From: an uncultured Nitrosomonadales bacterium
Lineage (GTDB): Bacteria; Pseudomonadota; Gammaproteobacteria; Burkholderiales; Gallionellaceae
Assembly (NCBI GenBank): GCA_903885165.1
Contig: CAISHO010000054.1
Coordinates: 1-32,040 of the forward strand
Length of the DNA stretch: 32,040 nt
Reading direction: 5' to 3'
Part shown: piece by piece, positions 26,178-32,040 of the stretch
How positions within the stretch are numbered: the stretch's first letter is position 1
Layout: every line of letters starts with the position of its first letter
Translations under genes and position numbers: made by a program
Notes under the pieces: model-generated
Seen by the model: only the letters and a program-made list of their open reading frames with translations
Told to the model about the DNA's origin: nothing
Database searches by the model: none

Positions 26178-26232
26178 TTGGAAGCGGGACGTGGGACGTG
26201 GGAAGTGGGAAGTGGGAAGTGGGAAGTGGGAA
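26177..26232 (+). repeat. Heptamer array after mshJ-like gene (GTGGGAA x5)
   Basis: Units are ATTGGAA, GCGGGAC, GTGGGAC, then five GTGGGAA, 56 bp in all. The array starts at the last base of the stop codon. It has a more uniform right side, suggesting recent expansion of GTGGGAA. It is followed by a MITE-like element. Confidence 0.93.
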
Positions 26233-26272
26233 ATTATGATTAGCCAGCAAGTTCAACCACGAACAAATAGGC

Positions 26273-26377
26273 CGTCTTTGCGACCGGGCGCTAGCTGCGA
26301 CCGCGAGACACAGTGTGTCGTGGCGGGAAACAGAAAGCATGGAGGGAAGCAATCCAGCAAATCAATTCGCAAAGACG
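26273..26377. repeat. MITE-like element with 11-bp inverted ends
   Basis: CGTCTTTGCGA (26273-26283) and TCGCAAAGACG (26367-26377) are perfect inverted ends of a 105-bp element. Inside lie an imperfect hairpin (26301-26326, with GACAC/GTGTC at its top) and the sequence GAAGCAATCCAG. Ends of the type TTGCGA...GAAGCAATCC resemble dispersed bacterial repeats. No coding capacity is seen. It occupies the only long gap (26178-26416) in the mshI-mshK part of the locus. Confidence 0.65.
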
Positions 26378-26416
26378 TGCGCTGAACTTGATAGCTAATC
26401 TGGAAGGGCAAATACC

Positions 26417-26782
26417 ATGAAAAAACTATTATTAATCAATATTTTGATGTTTTACGGCTGTGCGCAGGCCAACTCAATCGGCACGGTGTTTTTTTCGCCC
26501 GCCGAACGCGCGGCACTGGTCGCAGCACGCAGCGGCATCACGCAGAGCGCCACCTATACCCTGACCGGCATCACCCAGCGCGACGCAGGTAAAAGCGTGG
26601 CATGGATCAACGGTCGCGCCGTCACCCAGGTGCCGCCCGATGCGGCCATTCCAACCCTGGTCATTGACCGTGACCACGTGCTGATCGAGAACAAAACCAT
26701 CAAGGTCGGTGAAACCCTCGACATCATCTCAGGCCAGCGCACCTTACGCCTGCCTGAACAAGCCGTCCGGACAAAGCCGTGA
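26417..26782 (+). CDS. MshK/PilP-like small periplasmic pilus protein
   Basis: The 121-residue protein has a signal peptide (about residues 1-18, ending CAQA). The rest is a small all-beta domain: TLTGITQRDAGKSVAWINGR, then VTQVPPDAAIP and LIENKTIKVGETLD. This resembles the GspC/PilP/MshK homology domain (WINGR, then a KxG-type turn), which connects assembly proteins to the secretin. A C15 just before the signal cleavage site does not form a good lipobox. A GGAAGGG ribosome site lies upstream of the ATG at 26417. Its stop overlaps the GTG of the next gene (GTGA). Confidence 0.75.
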   Translation: MKKLLLINILMFYGCAQANSIGTVFFSPAERAALVAARSGITQSATYTLTGITQRDAGKSVAWINGRAVTQVPPDAAIPTLVIDRDHVLIENKTIKVGETLDIISGQRTLRLPEQAVRTKP

Positions 26783-28242
26783 AAAACCATAAAAAACAAA
26801 GCGGTTACGCACTGCTCATATTGATGGCGCTGCTGACATTGGCCGCTGCTGCGCTTGCCGCCAAAACCATGAGCAGCAATAGCGGAAACAGCCAGTTCTC
26901 CCGCGACAAAATCACCGCCGCAGCATTGGCTCAGGCAAAAGAGGCATTGATAGGGTACGCGATTACCTATGCCGAGAGTCATCCCGGAAATGTGGATGGC
27001 TACCTGCCGTGCCCAGATACATCAGGAGTTGCATTAGGAGGCGAAGGTGCCGCAGAGGGCAATTGCGGCGCACAGGATGTCAGTGTTATAGGCAGACTGC
27101 CGTGGAAAACACTCGACCTACCGGCTTTACGAGGAGGTGATAGCGAATGCCTGTGGTATGCAGTTTCAGGCACTTATAAAAACAATCCCAAGACCGGCCT
27201 GATGAACTGGGACACCAACGGGCAACTACAGGTTTATGCCTCTGACGGCATAACATTGCTCACATCCACCGACAATCAGGCTGTGGCAGTCATTTTCGCA
27301 CCCGGCGTGGCCTTGGGACAGAGCCGTCCTGTGGCGTCGGGTACTTCATCATGTGGCGGCAATTACATTGCATCCAATTACTTGGATAACGACACTGTGC
27401 ACGGCATCAACAATTCGGACATTTCCACAGGAAAGTTTATTCAACCTCATAAAGATCGCGATATCAATGGCAACATTATTCTGACAGTCAACGACCAACT
27501 TGTTTTCATCACAAAACAAGACATCTGGAACGCGATGCAAAAACGAAGCGACTTTCTCAGTACACTCACAAACATGACGCAGCAAGTTGCATTATGTGTC
27601 GCCGGTTTCGGTTTTAATAACAATACCACATCAAATAAAAGCCTGCCCTGGCCAGCTCAGCTCCCCCTGAATGACTATTCGGCTAATACGAATTACAACG
27701 ATAGTGATGGGCTGTCGGTTGGTCGCGTGCCATACAAGGTCAACACCGCGCGCGGACAAAACGGCAACTCAATTCCCTATCCTTATTATTTACTGCAAGC
27801 CGATGGTAGCAATTGCCCTGTTCCTGGCAACTGGACCAGTATTTATCCCTGGTGGAATAACTGGAAAGATCAGTTATTTTATGCCGTCAGCCAGGAGTAT
27901 CAGCCAGACAATCATCCAACCAATAATTGCGGCACTTGCGTGACTGTCAATAAAAACACTCCCGGCAATGCTGCGAGCAAGTATGCCGCCGTCGTTATCT
28001 TTGCCAATCAAGCCCTGTCAGGACAAAACCGCGCCAGCAGTTTGACCGATACCCAACGCGGCAACGTCACCAAATATCTTGAAGGCAGCAATGCGACGAA
28101 TATCGCGAGTCCTCATTCAAACGGCAACGAGGATTACCAGATCAGTGCAACCAGCACGACATTCAACGACATTATTTATTGCATCAAACAAGACCTAAGT
28201 GTCGTCAAGGGCGACGTGACGCAGACACCCGCTTGTCCATAA
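26779..28242 (+). CDS. Large GspK/PilX-like pseudopilin with internally duplicated module
   Basis: The 487-residue protein has a class III-like leader (KKQSGYALLILMALL) with no Glu at +5, as in GspK/PilX tip components. The exported part contains two similar modules. Module 1 has LPCP (76-79), GRLPW (105-109), LWYAV (125-129), AVAVIFAPGVALGQSR (168-183), YLDND (201) and NDQLVFI (238). Module 2 has LPWP (289), GRVPYK (315), LFYAV (366), AAVVIFANQALSGQNR (403-418), YLEGSN (433) and FNDIIYCI (462). The next gene carries one copy of the same module. It contains about eight Cys, suggesting disulfides. The GTG start overlaps the previous stop. A role in pilus tip formation or adhesion is inferred. 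Confidence 0.82.
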   Translation: MKNHKKQSGYALLILMALLTLAAAALAAKTMSSNSGNSQFSRDKITAAALAQAKEALIGYAITYAESHPGNVDGYLPCPDTSGVALGGEGAAEGNCGAQDVSVIGRLPWKTLDLPALRGGDSECLWYAVSGTYKNNPKTGLMNWDTNGQLQVYASDGITLLTSTDNQAVAVIFAPGVALGQSRPVASGTSSCGGNYIASNYLDNDTVHGINNSDISTGKFIQPHKDRDINGNIILTVNDQLVFITKQDIWNAMQKRSDFLSTLTNMTQQVALCVAGFGFNNNTTSNKSLPWPAQLPLNDYSANTNYNDSDGLSVGRVPYKVNTARGQNGNSIPYPYYLLQADGSNCPVPGNWTSIYPWWNNWKDQLFYAVSQEYQPDNHPTNNCGTCVTVNKNTPGNAASKYAAVVIFANQALSGQNRASSLTDTQRGNVTKYLEGSNATNIASPHSNGNEDYQISATSTTFNDIIYCIKQDLSVVKGDVTQTPACP

Positions 28243-28257
28243 CAGTCGAATAAAACC

Positions 28258-29010
28258 ATGAAAATTAAACCAGAAAACGGATTTACCCTTGTAGAAATGG
28301 CCATTGTTCTGGCCATTATCGCGCTGATACTCGGTACCAGCCTGACACTGCTTTCTGCCCAGCAGGATCAGCGACGAATTGAAGATACCAACTCCTTGCT
28401 CAGCAGTGCACAGGAAGCTCTGATTGGGTTTTCCATCGCCAACGGGCGGCTGCCCTGTCCCGCTTCCTCTTCAAGCAATGGCGTGGAAAGTTTTGCTACC
28501 AGTGGAAGTGCACTCAATGGGAATTGTTCAAATTTTTACAATGGTTTCCTGCCTGCCGTCACCCTAGGACTGAGTAATGTAGACAGCAACGGTTACCTCC
28601 AGGACGCCTGGCGTATCGCGTCGAACCGCATCCGCTATGCCGTGACGACAGACCATAGCAATGCCGCCACGAGCACTGATGGAATCAAGACAGTAACAAT
28701 GGGAACTTTTGCCCCTGATATCCATGTCTGCGACAACACCACCGGAGCAATAACGGCCACCAATTGCGGGACGGCGACGACTCTCACTAGCAATGCGGTC
28801 GCGGTAATTTATTCGCTGGGAGGCGATGCTGCAACCGGCATCGTGGGCACCGATGAAACGGCCAATCTGAACAGTGATGTAGTGTTCGTCAGTCATACTA
28901 TCACTTATGCTAAAGACAATCCGACCAATGGTGAGTTTGACGACCAGGTCATCTGGCTTTCGCAATACACGCTGTTCAACCGCATGGTTCAAGCGGGGAA
29001 ACTGCCATGA
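28258..29010 (+). CDS. Prepilin-like protein, single copy of the LPCP/YAV module
   Basis: The 250-residue protein has a classical type IV prepilin leader: NGFTLVEMAIVLAIIALIL, cleaved after G8, with Glu at +5. The soluble part carries ALIG (54-57), LPCP (65-68), GFLPAVTLGL (96-105), RYAV (126-129), NAVAVIYSLG (179-188) and FDDQVIWLS (227-235). These are in the same order as in the two modules of the preceding protein. It may pair with that protein at the pilus tip. The ATG at 28258 is 15 bp after the previous stop. Its stop overlaps the response-regulator start by ATGA. Confidence 0.88.
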   Translation: MKIKPENGFTLVEMAIVLAIIALILGTSLTLLSAQQDQRRIEDTNSLLSSAQEALIGFSIANGRLPCPASSSSNGVESFATSGSALNGNCSNFYNGFLPAVTLGLSNVDSNGYLQDAWRIASNRIRYAVTTDHSNAATSTDGIKTVTMGTFAPDIHVCDNTTGAITATNCGTATTLTSNAVAVIYSLGGDAATGIVGTDETANLNSDVVFVSHTITYAKDNPTNGEFDDQVIWLSQYTLFNRMVQAGKLP

Positions 29011-29645
29011 ACGGGCAGCGCGCATTTCACGCCTCTCTTGAACCGGGAATCCCGACGCTACTGATCGTCGAAGATGATGAAGCGCTATCCAGCTATCTGG
29101 CCAGTGTCATGACAGATGAGGGTTATCGCGTGGTTTGCGCGAGCACCCGTCAGGAAGCGCTGGCAATCAAACCACAACCTCTACTTGCTCTAGTGGATTT
29201 GGGGTTACCACCGGCACAAAACCGTACCAGCGAAGGCTTATTTTTAATTGACTCGCTGCTGGCTCATGATCCGCACAGCAAAATCATCGTCGTCACAGGT
29301 CAGGACGAGGAATCCGCCGCGTTCGAGGCGGTACGCCGGGGGGCATTTGATTTTCTGTGTAAGCCTGCGAGCATGAATGACGTCAAAGCCGCCATCAAAC
29401 GTGCGCATCTATTCTTACATCATGAAGAACACTTATCTGAAGCGGGTGAAGCCAGACTGCACATCACCGTCAGGTTCGCCGACGGCCCCAAGGACACCGC
29501 CGATGCGGTCGAAGAACAAATGGTACGCGGCACACTAGCCGACGCTCATGGTAATGTAACCGAAGCCGCACACCGTCTAGGGATGGAACGCGAACATCTG
29601 TATTACTACCTAAAAAAGTATGGCATCCAACTGCACAGGTCATAA
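29007..29645 (+). CDS. Response regulator: receiver + Fis-type HTH, no AAA+ domain
   Basis: The 212-residue cytoplasmic protein has a receiver domain with the acidic pair D23/D24, phosphoacceptor D64 in ALVDLGLPP, switch T97 and K119 in FDFLCKP. The C-terminus (about residues 172-206: GNVTEAAHRLGMEREHLYYY) is a Fis/NtrC-type helix-turn-helix. The receiver's LVDLGLPP with EGLFLIDSLL and KIIVVTGQDEESAAFEAVRRG resembles PrsR of the PEP-CTERM/EPS systems, but the sigma-54 ATPase domain is absent. ActR/RegA-type regulators have a similar two-domain layout. It overlaps the prepilin gene by ATGA and lies 8 bp before its kinase. Confidence 0.88.
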   Translation: MNGQRAFHASLEPGIPTLLIVEDDEALSSYLASVMTDEGYRVVCASTRQEALAIKPQPLLALVDLGLPPAQNRTSEGLFLIDSLLAHDPHSKIIVVTGQDEESAAFEAVRRGAFDFLCKPASMNDVKAAIKRAHLFLHHEEHLSEAGEARLHITVRFADGPKDTADAVEEQMVRGTLADAHGNVTEAAHRLGMEREHLYYYLKKYGIQLHRS

Positions 29646-29653
29646 CTGACAGC

Positions 29654-30751
29654 ATGAAGGCCTACCCCCTATTACCCCTCCTATTTCTCGCTGCGGGACT
29701 GGCATTGCTGGCTGCGTTGGCCTATCTTGCACAACGGGTACGAACACATCGGCGCTCGCTGGCCCAACTGTTACAACTGGCTCAATCTGGTCTTGACCCG
29801 CTGCAACTGCCTGCCGCCGCATGGCCTACATTAGCCTCAGGCGGCATCGTGAAGCTTGAATATTCTGGTTTGTGGTTCGGACAAACTGTGCAGAACAGTT
29901 TAGGGACTGCTCCTAATGACAGAGCCCGCCATCCATTCAATTTCAATATCATTGCCGATGCCGATGTATGCCTCGAATTTTATCTCTATGCGAGGGACGA
30001 CCGTGGGGAGGCGCGCCTGTTTGCCGAAAATCTGGCGGGGGTATTTCGTCTGCTGCTGGAAACCGCCATGCACAGCAAAATGGAAGCGCTGTCAGCCGCG
30101 CTGGCCGAACAGGCAAAACTGACCCTTTATCTGCAACATGATCTGCGCAACCTGGCACAGTGGGTGGAATGGCTGGCAGCGGATTTCGCCAATGCGAAAA
30201 ATGATGATGATCTGCTTGGTGTCGCGAAACGTCTCTACAGCAGCGCCCCCCATGCCGCCGCGCGCGCGCGACATATTCTCGATGCGACCTGCAAGAACCC
30301 GCCGACTACCACGCACGTGCCTCAAGTGATCGCGCTAGGCGATGCCATCCGCGATGCAGCGGAACACGCGGGCATATCCGTCACCGTAGAACAGGAGGCA
30401 AGTGTATTTCTGCGCCGCGATCTGCTTGACCGCACACTGGATAATCTTTTCAGCAATGTCGCGCCACTGCTCCGTTTGCACACCGACCTTTGCATCGCGG
30501 TCACGATCATCCGCCAGCAGGGCAAGGTTATCGCCAGAATTCAGATACCGCACTTACCCGAAGTGGCTCAACTTCCACCTGAAAAACTGTTTGAACCCTT
30601 CGCCAGCGGACGCCCCGGCGGTCTGGGATTAGGGCTGTATCAGGCGCATCAGAGCTTGTCTGAGGCCGGAGGCGAACTGATCGCCGAAATAGAAAACGAT
30701 CACATTTGCTTCCTGCTCAGTCTGCCGGGCGCACCGGGCACTCCTGCGTAG
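29654..30751 (+). CDS. Sensor histidine kinase with HDLRN box (PrsK-like, short)
   Basis: The 365-residue kinase has one membrane segment at about residues 5-24 and a roughly 115-residue linker region with no clear sensor fold. The H-box is YLQHDLRNLAQW with H162; HDL(R/K)NL is the form used by PrsK-like kinases. The N-box lies at about 257-268 (LLDRTLDNLFSN), and the ATP lid is GGLGLGLYQAHQS (322-334). PrsK itself has a large multi-pass N-terminus; here only one helix remains. It is encoded directly after its probable partner regulator. A dyad at 30757-30782 lies just after the stop codon. Confidence 0.87.
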   Translation: MKAYPLLPLLFLAAGLALLAALAYLAQRVRTHRRSLAQLLQLAQSGLDPLQLPAAAWPTLASGGIVKLEYSGLWFGQTVQNSLGTAPNDRARHPFNFNIIADADVCLEFYLYARDDRGEARLFAENLAGVFRLLLETAMHSKMEALSAALAEQAKLTLYLQHDLRNLAQWVEWLAADFANAKNDDDLLGVAKRLYSSAPHAAARARHILDATCKNPPTTTHVPQVIALGDAIRDAAEHAGISVTVEQEASVFLRRDLLDRTLDNLFSNVAPLLRLHTDLCIAVTIIRQQGKVIARIQIPHLPEVAQLPPEKLFEPFASGRPGGLGLGLYQAHQSLSEAGGELIAEIENDHICFLLSLPGAPGTPA

Positions 30752-30756
30752 CTACT

Positions 30757-30782
30757 CGGGTGTAAAGATTCTTTACTTCCCG
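30757..30782. promoter_or_regulatory. Hairpin/dyad between kinase and prepilin genes
   Basis: GTAAAG-ATT-CTTTAC is a perfect 6-bp dyad (30762-30776), enclosed by CGGG (30757-30760) and CCCG (30779-30782). It begins 6 bp after the kinase stop and about 85 bp before the prepilin start. No T-run follows, so a terminator is less likely than a protein-binding site. The Fis-type regulator of the locus is a candidate ligand. Confidence 0.5.
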
Positions 30783-30866
30783 AAAAAATTCCCCGCATTT
30801 ACATTTCATCTCGGAGCTATCGTTCGTCTAACCGCAATCAATTCATACTTTTACAAGGAGAATATC

Positions 30867-31565
30867 ATGTGGAAATACAACAAACAGTCCGGTTTTACGC
30901 TAGTCGAACTGGCTATCGTTCTGGTGATCATCGGCCTAATTTTAGCCGCCGTGCTTAAGGGCCAGGAAATGATGTCCAACGCGAAAGTAAAGAACGTAAT
31001 CAATGAGTTAAAAGGAATAGCCACTGCGTATTACGCCTACGAGGATCGTTACAAGGCGATACCAGGCGACGATATAAACGCCACCGCACATTTGGGACAG
31101 ACTGCAATCGCCGGAGGCGGTGACGGGATCCTTAACGGCACGTTTAAGGATAACGCTGGCACGCCAGCCACCGAAAGCCAATTATTCTGGCAACACACCC
31201 GTTTGGCGGGCTTCATGACTGGAGCTGCAACCGCCACAACAGCGCCTGTTGGCACCAATTCGTTTGGCGGAATACTCGGCGTTCAATCGGATATTGCTTC
31301 TCAAGCTGCTCCTGGTACATCAACGCCAGTTCTTGGCTTGCTCGGCAATGTGGTTTGCTCCGGCAATATACCCTGGAAAATCGCCCAGGCGGTTGACATC
31401 GTCATGGATGATGGCAACAGCGATACCGGGACTGTAAGAGCAGGGACACTTAAAACAGCAAATGCGACCCCAGAAACGACAGCACAACTTGTATACGGAA
31501 CAACATCAGGCGTTCCAAATCCCGGAACAATGGATGAAACACATACGATATGTATGAAACTCTAG
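30867..31565 (+). CDS. Type IV prepilin, tandem copy 1
   Basis: The 232-residue prepilin has the leader MWKYNKQSG and the core FTLVELAIVLVIIGLIL, with peptidase cleavage before F and Glu at +5. A helix follows, then YYAYEDRYKAIPGDD and a Gly/Ala/Thr-rich globular part. Two Cys at about residues 174 and 230 may form the C-terminal disulfide loop. AAGGAG lies 6 nt before the ATG. The ribosome site and first codons are almost identical to those of the next gene, indicating tandem duplication. This is a candidate major pilin. Confidence 0.92.
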   Translation: MWKYNKQSGFTLVELAIVLVIIGLILAAVLKGQEMMSNAKVKNVINELKGIATAYYAYEDRYKAIPGDDINATAHLGQTAIAGGGDGILNGTFKDNAGTPATESQLFWQHTRLAGFMTGAATATTAPVGTNSFGGILGVQSDIASQAAPGTSTPVLGLLGNVVCSGNIPWKIAQAVDIVMDDGNSDTGTVRAGTLKTANATPETTAQLVYGTTSGVPNPGTMDETHTICMKL

Positions 31566-31642
31566 TCACTTCCTTACCTCGAAAAAAACCACTCCGGTGG
31601 ATTGAAGACACACATCGAATCACTGCTTCCAAGGAGAATATC

Positions 31643-32040
31643 ATGTGGAAATACAACAAGAAATACAACAATCAATCCGGCTTTACGCTGGTTGAACTCG
31701 CCATCGTGCTGGTCATCATCGGCCTGCTGCTGGGTGGCGTACTAAAAGGTCAGGAATTGATCGAAAACGGCAAGATCAAGAATCTGCAAAATGACGTCAA
31801 AGGGGTGACCGCTGCCTATTATGCCTACCGTGATCGCTACAACGCCCTACCAGGAGACGATACCAAAGCAAAAGAACGCTGGACAGCTGCATCACCCGTC
31901 GCCGTTGATGGCAGTGGGGATGGTCTCATCGCTGCCACAAAATGGCAGACATGCCCCGCTACAGCATCCGCTGCTACCGAGGAAAATTGCCTTTTTATGC
32001 AGGATCTACGCTTGGCTGGGCTGATTACCGGAGCACTAAA
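31643..32040 (+). CDS. Type IV prepilin, tandem copy 2, cut by right edge
   Basis: The frame is open from ATG 31643 to the window end (132 codons). The leader is MWKYNKKYNNQSG followed by FTLVELAIVLVIIGLLL, with a 4-residue insertion compared with copy 1. YYAYRDRYNALPGDD and FMQDLRLAGLITGAL match copy 1. AAGGAGAATATC precedes both genes identically. The pair arose by duplication and has diverged in the soluble part. The 77-bp gap before it contains no strong terminator, so both may be on one transcript. Confidence 0.92.
   Translation, partial: MWKYNKKYNNQSGFTLVELAIVLVIIGLLLGGVLKGQELIENGKIKNLQNDVKGVTAAYYAYRDRYNALPGDDTKAKERWTAASPVAVDGSGDGLIAATKWQTCPATASAATEENCLFMQDLRLAGLITGAL

Noticed and set aside
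26177..26232. CRISPR-like array
   Set aside because: Units are 7 bp with no spacers; it is a simple tandem repeat.
30783..30866. Sigma-54 promoter before the prepilin gene
   Set aside because: No GG-N10-GC spacing with the -24/-12 consensus could be found.
31581..31604. Terminator between the tandem prepilins
   Set aside because: CCAC-TCCG-GTGG has only a 4-bp stem and no following T-run.

Overview
The window looks like a chromosomal segment of a betaproteobacterium, most likely of the Nitrosomonadales/Gallionellales type. The evidence is the divergent rppH/proS pair, the gpmI-envC-S41 peptidase-moeB order, and an MSHA-type pilus locus. Base composition and codon use look even across the window. 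I saw no tRNA, rRNA, CRISPR array, integrase or transposase.

Layout. (1) 1-4321, minus strand: an efflux unit made of an ArsR-type repressor, a membrane-fusion adaptor and an RND permease cut by the left edge. A perfect 11-bp dyad covers the -10 box in front of the adaptor. (2) 4408-9707, plus strand: gpmI, an EnvC-like factor, an S41 processing protease, a small unknown protein and a MoeB/ThiF-type E1 enzyme. (3) 9842-10915: a diguanylate cyclase ending at a strong bidirectional terminator. (4) 10996-13187, minus strand: rppH, a CBS-domain protein and a PEGA-domain lipoprotein, probably one operon. (5) 13384-15815, plus strand: proS and a lytic transglycosylase. (6) 15842-16919, minus strand: a YqhA-like membrane protein and a TlpA-like thioredoxin. 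(7) 17120 to the right edge, plus strand: a pilus assembly locus.

The pilus locus is the most interesting part. It runs MshM-like ATPase, MshL secretin, MshN TPR protein, MshE motor, MshG platform, then MshI-, MshJ- and MshK-like proteins. Next come a large GspK/PilX-like pseudopilin with an internal duplication, a second pseudopilin sharing its module, a two-component pair and two tandem prepilins. Many genes overlap by ATGA or GTGA, which implies translational coupling. The response regulator has a receiver and a Fis-type helix-turn-helix but no AAA+ sigma-54 domain. Its kinase has an HDLRN box like PrsK. Together they look like a reduced PrsK/PrsR pair embedded in the pilus operon. A hairpin/dyad lies between the kinase gene and the tandem prepilins. 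The diguanylate cyclase and the MshE N-terminal domain suggest c-di-GMP control of the pilus.

A second unusual layer is a set of 7-bp tandem repeat arrays placed at gene ends. Five genes (adaptor, PEGA lipoprotein, proS, mshN, mshJ-like) each have a sense-oriented, purine-rich heptamer array at or within a few bases of the stop codon. In proS and mshN the stop codon itself lies inside the array. A MITE-like element with 11-bp inverted ends, a 27-bp element duplicated in front of mshM and mshL, and a C8 tract complete the non-coding structure. No gene-free stretch exceeds 300 bases; the longer gaps are described in their own entries.
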